In this document: in pieces, positions 50,812 through 59,068 of the stretch
Position numbering within the stretch: the stretch's first letter is position 1
Layout: each line of letters opens with the position of its first letter
DNA from: CAVTPU01 sp963736695
GTDB lineage: Bacteria > Actinomycetota > Actinomycetes > Mycobacteriales > Micromonosporaceae
DNA length: 64,000 nucleotides
Direction of reading: 5' to 3'
NCBI GenBank assembly: GCA_963736695.1
Contig: CAVTPU010000004.1
Coordinates: forward strand, 1,612,001 to 1,676,000
Translations under genes and position numbers: made by a program
The notes under the pieces: generated by a model
The model's input: only the letters and a program-made list of their open reading frames with translations
What the model was told of the DNA's origin: nothing
The model's database searches: none

Positions 50812-51783
50812 TCAGCCCCACGTGCTGGGGTCGAGAAGCCGCTCGGGCAGGTGTGCCCGCAACGCCGCGATCGCGGCTGACGCCTCGGCCCGGTCGGCGG
50901 AATTAAGCGGTGCCCGCGCGGCGAGGTCCGTGTTATCGAGCACCTGACTCGGGGTCTCGGCTCCCACCACGGCGGCCGTCACCCACGGCAGCGACAACAC
51001 ATAGGCCAGGCATAGGTCTCGACGCCCGGCCCGGCCCAGAGCCTCGGCCAGCCGATCGAGTCGGCCGACGACGAGGTCGCGGGACCGGTCGTCGAGGTGA
51101 GGCCACGGCAGCTCCGATCCTGCAGTCAGCAGGCCCTGCAGATAGACGCTGCGGGCCACCACCACCACGTCTGTGCGCCGCGACAACGCCGCGGTCACCT
51201 CGTGGTCGGCCCAGCGCCAGTCGACGATGTTGCATGGCACCTGCAGATAGCCCAGGCCCGGCAGGTCGAGCACGGAAGCGACGTCGGCGGGCGAGGCGAC
51301 CGAGACTCCAATCCGGTCGACGGTGCCGGCGGCGACGAATTCACGCAATCGGTTCCACGCCGCGCCGCCGGCGATCAACGCGTCGGCGCGGCGGTGCAGC
51401 AGCACGGTAGCCGGCCGAGACCGGCCCAGCCGATCGAGGCTCTCGCGCACGCTGTCCTCCACCCACTGCCCGGCCCGGGCTGCCGTGATCGGCTCATCCG
51501 ACGGCAGCGGCGCGACCTTCGTCACAATGTCCAATGTCGACGGAGCGGTTCGCAGTGCGGCCCCCACCCGTTCCTCGCTCACCCCATAGGCCCGGGCGGT
51601 GTCCACATGGGTCACCCCGGCGTGCTCCGCTGTCCGCAGAATCTCGGCGACCGCAGCCGGTCCGGGCTGCCCGGTGGTGTTGGCGATGCCATATCCGGCG
51701 GCGAACTGCGCAGTCCCCAGGATCAGCGCGGAGTGGCGATAGTCGCCGGACCACCGCACCGGCATTCGCGTGACACTGGTCAT
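50812..51783 (-). CDS. Aldo/keto reductase family protein
   Basis: The 323-residue TIM-barrel protein shows 'LILGTAQFAAGYGIANTTGQ' (20 residues), 'HVDTARAYGVSEERVGAAL' and 'LAYVLSLPWVTAAVVGAETPSQ' in parts, the marks of the AKR family. Such AKRs recur in nonulosonic acid and O-antigen loci (PtmB/C neighbours), where they act on sugar or keto intermediates. ATG 51783 overlaps the upstream gene's stop (ATGA). The usual AKR Asp and Tyr are visible in 'DTARAYG'; the substrate cannot be told. Confidence 0.88.
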   Translation of the reverse strand: MTSVTRMPVRWSGDYRHSALILGTAQFAAGYGIANTTGQPGPAAVAEILRTAEHAGVTHVDTARAYGVSEERVGAALRTAPSTLDIVTKVAPLPSDEPITAARAGQWVEDSVRESLDRLGRSRPATVLLHRRADALIAGGAAWNRLREFVAAGTVDRIGVSVASPADVASVLDLPGLGYLQVPCNIVDWRWADHEVTAALSRRTDVVVVARSVYLQGLLTAGSELPWPHLDDRSRDLVVGRLDRLAEALGRAGRRDLCLAYVLSLPWVTAAVVGAETPSQVLDNTDLAARAPLNSADRAEASAAIAALRAHLPERLLDPSTWG

Positions 51784-53675
51784 CCCGACGTCCGCATCGG
51801 GCCGCCAGCGGTGACTCCCGGCGCGGCAGCTGTCGTCGCGGCTGCGACGACAGCCCCGTCGAGAGTCTCCTCGACGGGCGCCGGCGCCCACGTCTTCGCC
51901 GCCGCCCGCCTCTGCCGCCACCGTCGGACCTGTGCCCGCAATTTCTTCAGATCGCGCCGGGCGACGCGATAGGTCTGCCGGGCGAGGGTGACGAGTTTGC
52001 CGAACAGGGTCCGGCGAGCGAGCTGGATCTCGAAATCCATCATGCTCACCGCGCGGTCACGGGAGCGGATCATCGACTCGGTCCAGGCGAGCTTCGCCAA
52101 CAAGTGGCTGAGCTGATAACGCTGACGCCACAGCGCGTCCGCGAGCTGCGCATAGCCACGGACGTCGACAGGCACGCTGCCTGGGCCGATGGCGAGCAGC
52201 TCGCGGCGCCGGTGCTGGCTCGCCGGCGGGTCGAGGCCTTCCTCCGCAGTTTCCCAGGCGACGTGCAGGTCGATGGCGGCGAGATAGTCCGCCTCGCGGG
52301 CTCCCCGGTCGACCATGCCCAACAGCATCGTGGTGAAGTCGTGCGCGCTGGAGAGCATCCGCCACGGGTGCGGGGTGGGGCCGGTGACCATCGGCACGGC
52401 GAGGGTCCACAGCGCGCGGGTAATGACGACGTCGACGGGCACGGCCGTGACGGGTTCCCAGCGGGGCGCGAGTAGATGCAGATCGGTGCCGTCGTCGAGC
52501 ACCGTCGCCGGAGTCGCGAACGCGACGGGTCCCGAGATGACTCCGTCATGCGTGTGGCCCATGAGCCAGGTCACGAACCGGCTCAGCGTGGCCCGAAACG
52601 CGGCAACGTCGGCCCGCGCGCTCGCGGCGGCCAGTCGCGTCTCGACGAGGTCTCCGCGCCACCCGGCGACCTCGGGCGCTGCGGTGACGCGGCGTATCCC
52701 GGCTCGGGTGACGGGTTCGGCGCCGACAAAGACCTCGCTCGTGGGAACCCCCGATTCGACGCGTACGGCGTAGCCACGCCCGCCCGTCTCTCCGACGATG
52801 AGGGCGTCGCCCCTGGTGACGTCGGCGAAGCCGCGCGAGGCGAGCACCAGCCATCCGGCGGCGTAACGTTCCTCGACGCCCGCCTCGATGGCGCGGGCGA
52901 TCACCGGCCGGGGATCGGTGAGCACCGGTTCGGCCCGCACTGCGGCGGTGTATGCCTGAGCAGTCAACGCCCGAACAGCACCGCGCAGTGGCGATCTGGT
53001 GGCGCCGACGAGGGGCCTGCTCACTAGCAGCTGGGGCCGCCCTGGCTCGGCGAAACAGGTGTAGTCGGCGGCGACTCGCAACCCGACGGCACCCAACGCC
53101 TCGGCGACCTGGTCCATCGTCGCGGGCGCGGTCGAGTCGGTCCCGGACCAGGCAGCGTCCATGTCATAGCGGCGGGTCGGGTCGAGTTGCACCAGCTCGT
53201 GCAGGCTCAGCGGATTGGGTTGGGCGAACGCGAACACCCCGTCGGCGGCGAGCACCTCGGTGAGCGCGCGGACAAGGTCGATCCACTGTGGTTGCTCACC
53301 CTCCACAGAGGTGAGCCGATCGAGCCCGGACGCGGCGATCACCGTGTCGAATGGGTGCGCCGGGTCGAGCGTACCAGGAGATCCACAAAGGACTGTCGGT
53401 GTCGGCCATTGGTCGGCGAGTCGTCGGGCGTCTCCGGCGGCACGGACCAGATAGGTCAGTTCGGCGCCGCTGCCGAGCAACGCGGTGACCAGGTTGTCGT
53501 CGTGGGGTCCGGCGAGCAGCACGCGCCGACCGGAACCGGCGAGACCGATCAGCGCCCGGTTGATGGCCACGCTGCGGGGCACGGCCGGCGCGCGGTCCGG
53601 GTCCCAATCGCTGAAGGCGTAGGCTGCCGTGCTGCCCGGCTGCGCCTGATCCGGCCGGTGACGACGCTGGTTCAT
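51780..53675 (-). CDS. Large unrecognised protein with methyltransferase-like N-terminus and coiled C-terminus
   Basis: The 631-residue protein is not one I recognise. Residues about 45-190 look like a Rossmann/SAM fold: 'RRVLLAGPHDDNLVTALL', 'PFDTVIAASGLDRL' and 'VLAADGVFAFAQPNPLSL', but the Gly-rich loop is weak. A middle alpha/beta region follows (about 230-480). The C-terminus (about 555-610) is strongly helical and basic with likely coiled-coil ('RRDLKKLRAQVRRWRQRRAA', 20 residues). It is coupled by four-base overlaps to genes on both sides (AKR and the 292-residue protein), so all three probably act in one glycan-assembly step. Confidence 0.65.
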   Translation of the reverse strand: MNQRRHRPDQAQPGSTAAYAFSDWDPDRAPAVPRSVAINRALIGLAGSGRRVLLAGPHDDNLVTALLGSGAELTYLVRAAGDARRLADQWPTPTVLCGSPGTLDPAHPFDTVIAASGLDRLTSVEGEQPQWIDLVRALTEVLAADGVFAFAQPNPLSLHELVQLDPTRRYDMDAAWSGTDSTAPATMDQVAEALGAVGLRVAADYTCFAEPGRPQLLVSRPLVGATRSPLRGAVRALTAQAYTAAVRAEPVLTDPRPVIARAIEAGVEERYAAGWLVLASRGFADVTRGDALIVGETGGRGYAVRVESGVPTSEVFVGAEPVTRAGIRRVTAAPEVAGWRGDLVETRLAAASARADVAAFRATLSRFVTWLMGHTHDGVISGPVAFATPATVLDDGTDLHLLAPRWEPVTAVPVDVVITRALWTLAVPMVTGPTPHPWRMLSSAHDFTTMLLGMVDRGAREADYLAAIDLHVAWETAEEGLDPPASQHRRRELLAIGPGSVPVDVRGYAQLADALWRQRYQLSHLLAKLAWTESMIRSRDRAVSMMDFEIQLARRTLFGKLVTLARQTYRVARRDLKKLRAQVRRWRQRRAAAKTWAPAPVEETLDGAVVAAATTAAAPGVTAGGPMRTSG

Positions 53676-54550
53676 CGAACCTCCCTGATTTCCGACGCGG
53701 CCGTGGTCCGCAATTCCTCGTCGGGGCTGGGCCATCCCAGGTGTGCCCGCAACTCTCCCGGTGGGGCGAGCAGGTCAAGCCCGAGCTCGGTTCGAGCCGA
53801 CGCATAGCACTCGGCCCGATCGGTGCGATGTCCATAGAGTTGTGGCCACTGTGCCCGGATGCGTGCCTCGCCGCCGAAGGTGAGATCGGCCTTCTCCAGC
53901 AACATCGGGTCGCCATAGACCGCGACATCACAGCCGGCCGCAGCGGCATACCACAGGGCGCTGCTGAGCCGGTTGGAGGCGACCCGTTGATGGCGGATGA
54001 GCTCGCCGAGCTGACGTTCAAGGAATCCCCGGTCGTGGTCGCGCCACCAGAATCCCCGATTTCCGTGGCAGATCACCCGGAACCCGGCCCGCTCATAACG
54101 ACGCCGCACCCGCCGTGATCGGTATTCGTTCCAATAGAGACAGACCGTGACCGGGCCGGGCTCGACGTCGCGAATCTCGTCGATGAGTCGTTGATGCTCG
54201 CCGACGACCTGTTGGCCTTCCCACCCGTGAAACGGATAGAAGATGGTGCCGGCGCGTTGCTCCAACGGTGGTTGGGTGGCGGCGGCGCGCAGGGCGAGCA
54301 GATATCCGAATGGCGCCCCGACCGTGATGACGTTGCGGCGCCCCAGCGACCAGGCCCGGCGCCGGGTCTGTTCCGACCACACGAGCAGCGTGCTGCCGTC
54401 GACGAACGGCACTCCGGGGGCCAGCCCATCGCCGATGTTCCAACCGTGTTGGAGATAACCGTGCACGCGGGGCGGGTGAACCGCGTCGGCGAGGCCGCAA
54501 TAGCGGGCGAGCACATGCGCGTGTCCGTAGTAGTAGTTGGCGTGGTGCAT
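53672..54550 (-). CDS. Unrecognised protein with GT-B-like C-terminal region
   Basis: About 292 residues from ATG 54550; GTG 54577 is an alternative. No family is certain. The N-terminus 'MHHANYYYGHAHVLARYCGL' (20 residues) is rich in aromatic residues and His. 'YPFHGWEGQQVVGEHQRLID' (20 residues) and 'ASNRLSSALWYAAAAGCDVAVYG' in parts resemble the second Rossmann half of GT-B glycosyltransferases that act on surface sugars. A role in transferring pseudaminic acid or another sugar is inference from context. It overlaps the next gene by four bases. Confidence 0.55.
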   Translation of the reverse strand: MHHANYYYGHAHVLARYCGLADAVHPPRVHGYLQHGWNIGDGLAPGVPFVDGSTLLVWSEQTRRRAWSLGRRNVITVGAPFGYLLALRAAATQPPLEQRAGTIFYPFHGWEGQQVVGEHQRLIDEIRDVEPGPVTVCLYWNEYRSRRVRRRYERAGFRVICHGNRGFWWRDHDRGFLERQLGELIRHQRVASNRLSSALWYAAAAGCDVAVYGDPMLLEKADLTFGGEARIRAQWPQLYGHRTDRAECYASARTELGLDLLAPPGELRAHLGWPSPDEELRTTAASEIREVR

Positions 54551-54606
54551 GCGTCGACCGCTCCCCTCTGCCTCCACTGAAACCCAACCGCCGCGAGCGG
54601 CGCGGG

Positions 54607-56979
54607 TTACGCGTCGGGCAACTCATAGATCGTGATTGGACCGTCGACATAGCGCGCGTGGGCGACCCGGCCGAGGCTCGCGGAGACCGGGCCCGCGTCG
54701 TGGTCGACGAGGAGCCACCGAACGTGAAAACGCGCACGCAACGCGGCCACGTCGGCCGGGTCCGCATTCCTGAAGACCCGTTCGTTGAGCTGATATCGCG
54801 GCTGATCCGGCGCCGCCTGCTGGGCCATGCCGAACCCGCCGTTGCCATAGGCCGACATCGCGCCGTCGGTGTAGGCCCAGCTTTCGATCACCGTGCGCCG
54901 GCCACCGAGTCCGGCGACCCAGAACGCCCGGGTGTCGCATCGCGGTTTTGTCACCGTGCCCCGGCAATGGACGTTGGTCGCGACCACGTCGTCACGGCCG
55001 GCGTGGCGGTCGAGCCACAACGCGGCCCTCGCGCGATCGGCGGTGAACATGATCTGATTTCGGTCCGTCGGCGCATCAGGGTTCTGTGCGGCGAGCGACT
55101 GCAGGCCATACCACCCCGAGAGGAGGCTGGCGCCCACGAGCATGGCGACAGCCACCCCGACTCCCCTCCCACGCAACCACGGCGACCAGCGGCGCGCCAC
55201 GACCCAGCCGAGCGCGAGCGCCCCGCCGATCACCGCTGCGATCCACATCGGAGTCACGACAGCCCTCGTCCACGCGGACACGGTCGGAGCCGGCATGGAC
55301 GACTCGTGCAGGGCCCGCACCACGGCAAGCACGACGCCACCCGCGACAAGTCCGCCGACCACGGTCACACCGACCCGGTCGGCCACCGTGTCGGAGAGCA
55401 ACCACACCGCGAGAAGGAACCCGAATGGCATGCCGGTGGCGAAGAAGTAGATCTGCGACGCCGCCGCGTGCTGCAGCGTCCACATGGCCACGACCCCGGT
55501 CAGGAGAGCCCCCGCGAGCAGCCACGCCGCCGGGTCGCGGCGAACTCTAGGGCGGGCGAGCGCGAGCAGCCCCACGAGCCGGGGCAGTTGAGCCACCAAC
55601 CACCAGCCGGCGATCGCGATCGCGAAGGCCCATCCGAGCGTGCCGGCCGCCGCGATGCCGCCAGGGACGAATCCGAGGTCGATCGGCGCGATCGTGCGCC
55701 CCAACGTCAGCTTGTAGATCGGCATCCAGCGCTCAGTTCCGAAGGGCTGAAGAAAGAGCCCGTTCGCTCCGCCGCCGACGAACAGCGACGAGCCAATCAC
55801 CACCGCGGCCACGAGCACCGCCAACCCGGCCAGCGCCCGCCACGGCAGCCACCGGAAGGCGCCCGCGCCGCCGACCCTCTCCCGCCACTGGGTGACGGCT
55901 CGGAATCCAATCGCGGCGGCCACCCCGACGAGCAGGAGAGGAAGGCCGCTGGCCTTCGCACCGGTGCACGCCAACGCCGCTGCGCCCAGCAACGGCCAGG
56001 CCCACCTCAACGGCTGGCCGCGCACCAACTGGCAGGCGAGGGCGGTGGCGAGCATGAGCACCGGCAATACGTAGGTCAACGACGGGCTGTTCATCGAGAT
56101 CGGCTGAGCGCCCGGCACGGTCGACGGCCAACCCAACCCCAACGGCAGGGAGAAGATGCCTGCGGCGGCGAGCGGTCCGGTCCACCACCGCCCGGTGAGC
56201 GCTCGTGCGGTCGCGGCGGTGGCGATGACGCCGACGGCCAGGATCGGCCCCGACCACAGGCGCAGCAGGACAACCACCGGGTCCACCGAGCTGATCATCG
56301 AGGCGGCGGCCATATGCCCGTACGAGAGGAAGTGGTAGTGCAGCGGGTCGCCAGCGAGCTGTGGCACCTGCCAGGGCATCGGCCGCGTCAGCTCGTGCAC
56401 CAGCGAAAGCAGATAGAAGGTGTCCACATAGTATTCATGGGTCTGTGGCGGCAAGGGCATGGTGCGCCACTGCAGGCCCGCCCACGCCACCGCGACTGTG
56501 ATGACCGCCGCGATCAGCCACGACCACGCCAATGGCAACGGGCGGGGATCGCTGACCCGCCAATGCCGACGCAGCCGGGGCGCCAACGCGAAGAGCCCGA
56601 TGACCGCCAACGGCCACAGCCACAACACTCGCGAGAGGTCGGTCGCCGCAGCGAATGCCCACGCGGCCAACTCCATGATCAAACCGGTGACGGCTCCGAA
56701 ACCGACGTCCTCCGCAACGTTGCCGTGGCTGCCGCGCAGCGCGCGATAGACGAGGGTTCCCGGCACGATGACCGCAACAAACCAATAGATGGCGTACGCC
56801 GTGATGGCCGTCCACGGCGTCGCCTGGCTCGCGAGCGTCGCCGCGAGGACCCCGCCGGCGACGAGCCACGGCAGCGCGCGCACCAACCACCAACGAACCC
56901 AGCGGGCCGGCTCAGCCCGGCGCGCCGGCATGAACTCACGGCCGGGCTGCGTGGCGCCGTGGTTCGCGACGACCGTCAT
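54607..56979 (-). CDS. Large polytopic membrane protein, GT-C glycosyltransferase-like
   Basis: The 790-residue protein has about fourteen hydrophobic helices and a soluble C-terminal domain of about 150 residues. Early loop 'QTHEYYVDTFYLLSLVHEL' (in part) and 'DPLHYHFLSYGHMAAASM' hold conserved-looking Asp and His residues on the outer face, as in polyprenol-phosphate-dependent GT-C enzymes. The C-terminal part ('ADRARAALWLDRHAGRDDVVATN' in parts) resembles the soluble domain of mannosyltransferase-like proteins. ATG 56979 was chosen; a frame to 57216 runs antisense to the next gene. It may add or polymerise surface sugars outside the membrane. Confidence 0.72.
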   Translation of the reverse strand: MTVVANHGATQPGREFMPARRAEPARWVRWWLVRALPWLVAGGVLAATLASQATPWTAITAYAIYWFVAVIVPGTLVYRALRGSHGNVAEDVGFGAVTGLIMELAAWAFAAATDLSRVLWLWPLAVIGLFALAPRLRRHWRVSDPRPLPLAWSWLIAAVITVAVAWAGLQWRTMPLPPQTHEYYVDTFYLLSLVHELTRPMPWQVPQLAGDPLHYHFLSYGHMAAASMISSVDPVVVLLRLWSGPILAVGVIATAATARALTGRWWTGPLAAAGIFSLPLGLGWPSTVPGAQPISMNSPSLTYVLPVLMLATALACQLVRGQPLRWAWPLLGAAALACTGAKASGLPLLLVGVAAAIGFRAVTQWRERVGGAGAFRWLPWRALAGLAVLVAAVVIGSSLFVGGGANGLFLQPFGTERWMPIYKLTLGRTIAPIDLGFVPGGIAAAGTLGWAFAIAIAGWWLVAQLPRLVGLLALARPRVRRDPAAWLLAGALLTGVVAMWTLQHAAASQIYFFATGMPFGFLLAVWLLSDTVADRVGVTVVGGLVAGGVVLAVVRALHESSMPAPTVSAWTRAVVTPMWIAAVIGGALALGWVVARRWSPWLRGRGVGVAVAMLVGASLLSGWYGLQSLAAQNPDAPTDRNQIMFTADRARAALWLDRHAGRDDVVATNVHCRGTVTKPRCDTRAFWVAGLGGRRTVIESWAYTDGAMSAYGNGGFGMAQQAAPDQPRYQLNERVFRNADPADVAALRARFHVRWLLVDHDAGPVSASLGRVAHARYVDGPITIYELPDA

Positions 56980-57214
56980 CGTGCCCCCCATCGCGTGCCG
57001 CGTCACCCGACCCCGCCTTACCACGGCCCGGTGACACACTCCCGCACAGCGCCCAACGAGCGCGGAGGATCGCGGGTGACGAACACCGACCGGGCCGCAA
57101 TCCGCCCGCCGCCCCGGAACCGGTGGTTGCCCCGTGAGCCGCGCCCGCCACCGCGTCGAATGCGCTACCGTGTGGCTGCTGCCCCTCAGCACACCACGAT
57201 GGTGGAGGCGCGGC

Positions 57215-57931
57215 ATGGAGACAGCCGAGATTCACAAGCTCGCCGCACTCGAAGACACCCACTGGTGGTACCGCGAGCGCCGAACGCTTCTCGCCCGGCA
57301 GCTGCGCGGCCTGCACCGGGCCGGGCGAGGGCCGGGGCTCGCAGTCGACGTGGGCGCGGCCGGTGGGGGCAACACCCGGGTGCTGCGAGCCCACGGATGG
57401 TCGCCGCTCGCGGTCGAGTTCAGCCCGGCCGGCGCCGGGGTCGCCGCCCGGCGGGGACTGCCGGTGATCCGTGGCGACGCCCGGAGCCTTCCGTTGCCAT
57501 CACGCGGAACCGACCTCGTGGTGGCCTTCGACATCCTCGAGCACATCGACGAGGACCACGTCGCGGCGGCGGAGATCCACCGGGTGCTTCGCCCCGATGG
57601 CGCGGCGCTCATCACCGTGCCATGCGACATGGCGCTGTGGTCCGAGCACGATGTCGCGGTCGGCCACGTGCGTCGCTATTCGCGTGCGTCGCTGGCCGCG
57701 CTCGCGGAGAAAGCCGGGCTCGTCGTCGACGAGATCTGGAGCTGGAACGTGCTTCTTCGTCCGGTGGCCGTGTGGCGACGCCGACGTGCGCGGGGCAGCG
57801 ACCTCGACGCCGTGCCGTGGGCCGTCAATCTCGCTCTCGGTGCCACCGTGGCACTGGAACGGGTCCTGCCGGTGCGACGCTGGCCGGGGGTCTCCCTGGT
57901 GATGCGGGCACGCCGGCCCGCGTCCCTGTGA
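57215..57931 (+). CDS. Class I SAM-dependent methyltransferase
   Basis: A 238-residue enzyme with 'AVDVGAAGGGNTRVLRAHG' as SAM motif I and 'LVVAFDILEHIDEDHVAAAE' (20 residues) near motif III. The opening 'LAALEDTHWWYRERRTLL' is characteristic of methyltransferases found next to polyprenol-sugar transferases and surface-glycan genes. Its ATG has GGAGGCG upstream. It is divergent from the GT-C-like protein and 15 bases before the kinase gene. Confidence 0.86.
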   Translation: METAEIHKLAALEDTHWWYRERRTLLARQLRGLHRAGRGPGLAVDVGAAGGGNTRVLRAHGWSPLAVEFSPAGAGVAARRGLPVIRGDARSLPLPSRGTDLVVAFDILEHIDEDHVAAAEIHRVLRPDGAALITVPCDMALWSEHDVAVGHVRRYSRASLAALAEKAGLVVDEIWSWNVLLRPVAVWRRRRARGSDLDAVPWAVNLALGATVALERVLPVRRWPGVSLVMRARRPASL

Positions 57932-57946
57932 GTCGGAGTGCCGGGG

Positions 57947-59056
57947 ATGTCGCGGGCTCACGGTGAGGACGCAGGCGAGGCGAACGACGTCGGGGAATTC
58001 ACGCCACGGCTCGTCACCGACACCGTCGGCTTGATCATCGAAGCGAATCACCCCGCACAGGTGCTCTTCGGCCGCCCCCGCCGCGACCTTGTCGGAACAT
58101 CGGTGCGCGACCACTTCGCCGAACCTGCCCGCATCGTCGCCGGCATCGACTTGGCTCGACAACTCGGAGATTCGACAGACGTCAACCTGACCGTGATCCG
58201 GCCAGCGAGCGCGCCGACCATGGTCTCCTATCGGGCCCGCTCCTCGGCCGACCGATCGACCGTGGACGTCGTGCTCTACGACATCGGATCAGCGAAGGAG
58301 ACCGGACCGCTCGCGGACGAGATCGAATTCATGCGCGCGGAGTTCATCTCTCGCCTGTCCCATGAGCTGCGCACCCCTCTGACCAGTGTCTTTGGCTATC
58401 TCGAACTGTTGCGCGACGAGGACGCCGGGGAGTTGACCCCGGCGCAACGCACCATGGTCGACAAGGTCACTCAAAGCAGCACGCGACTGCTCGAGGTGCT
58501 CAACGACCTGCTCGCCGCCGCCGAGATCCAAAGTGGCGCCTTCGATGCCAACTTCAGCAGGTTGGACTTATCGGGTCTGGTCCGTGACACCGCCGACGGC
58601 GCTCGCCCATCCGCTCAGGCGCGCAACTTGGTGTTCCTCACCGACATCGCCGACGACATTGAGATTGATGGGGATCCGACCCAGCTGCGCCGAGTGACCG
58701 AGAGCCTGCTCAGCAACGCGATCAGCTATTCCCGCAGGGGTGGGCGTCTGGATCTAAGCCTTCAGCGAGCGACGATAAGCGACGTCGACTGGGCCGTGCT
58801 CACGGTCGCCGACGCCGGCATCGGCATTCCCTTTGATGAGCAGGCACGAGTTTTCGACCGCTTCTACCGGTCAACCTTGACGCGACATCTGCAGACGAAG
58901 GGAATCGGCTTGGGTCTATTTATCGCACGTCAAGCAATCACCGCCCACCACGGCACCATCGACCTCGTCTCGGTGCCGGGCGAGGGAACAACGGTGGTGG
59001 TGCGGGTGCCGACCCGACAGCACGAAACATCTCAGCCATCCGCCGACAGCGGCTAA
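57947..59056 (+). CDS. Soluble PAS-domain sensor histidine kinase
   Basis: The 369-residue protein has no transmembrane helix. A PAS-like domain (about 20-125, 'LVTDTVGLIIEANHPAQVLFG' in parts) is followed by HisKA with 'SRLSHELRTPLTSVFGYLEL' (20 residues; His in SHELRTP) and HATPase_c with 'ESLLSNAISYS', 'VADAGIGIPFDEQARVFDRF' (20 residues) and 'GIGLGLFIARQAI'. It should sense a cytoplasmic signal and phosphorylate a response regulator, but none is adjacent. ATG 57947 has GGAG eight bases upstream; GTG 57938 is possible. Confidence 0.9.
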   Translation: MSRAHGEDAGEANDVGEFTPRLVTDTVGLIIEANHPAQVLFGRPRRDLVGTSVRDHFAEPARIVAGIDLARQLGDSTDVNLTVIRPASAPTMVSYRARSSADRSTVDVVLYDIGSAKETGPLADEIEFMRAEFISRLSHELRTPLTSVFGYLELLRDEDAGELTPAQRTMVDKVTQSSTRLLEVLNDLLAAAEIQSGAFDANFSRLDLSGLVRDTADGARPSAQARNLVFLTDIADDIEIDGDPTQLRRVTESLLSNAISYSRRGGRLDLSLQRATISDVDWAVLTVADAGIGIPFDEQARVFDRFYRSTLTRHLQTKGIGLGLFIARQAITAHHGTIDLVSVPGEGTTVVVRVPTRQHETSQPSADSG

Positions 59057-59068
59057 CGAGCCGCCGTC

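Noticed and set aside
53672..56979. A flagellin glycosylation locus
   Set aside because: Pse genes suggest it, but no flagellin, flagellar assembly or Maf transferase gene is present; a cell-wall or other surface glycan is equally possible.
54658..57966. A 1102-codon open frame on the plus strand antisense to the GT-C-like gene
   Set aside because: It is rich in Arg, Pro, His and Asp with no domain and arises from the high GC of the opposite strand; the minus-strand membrane protein is clearly the real gene.
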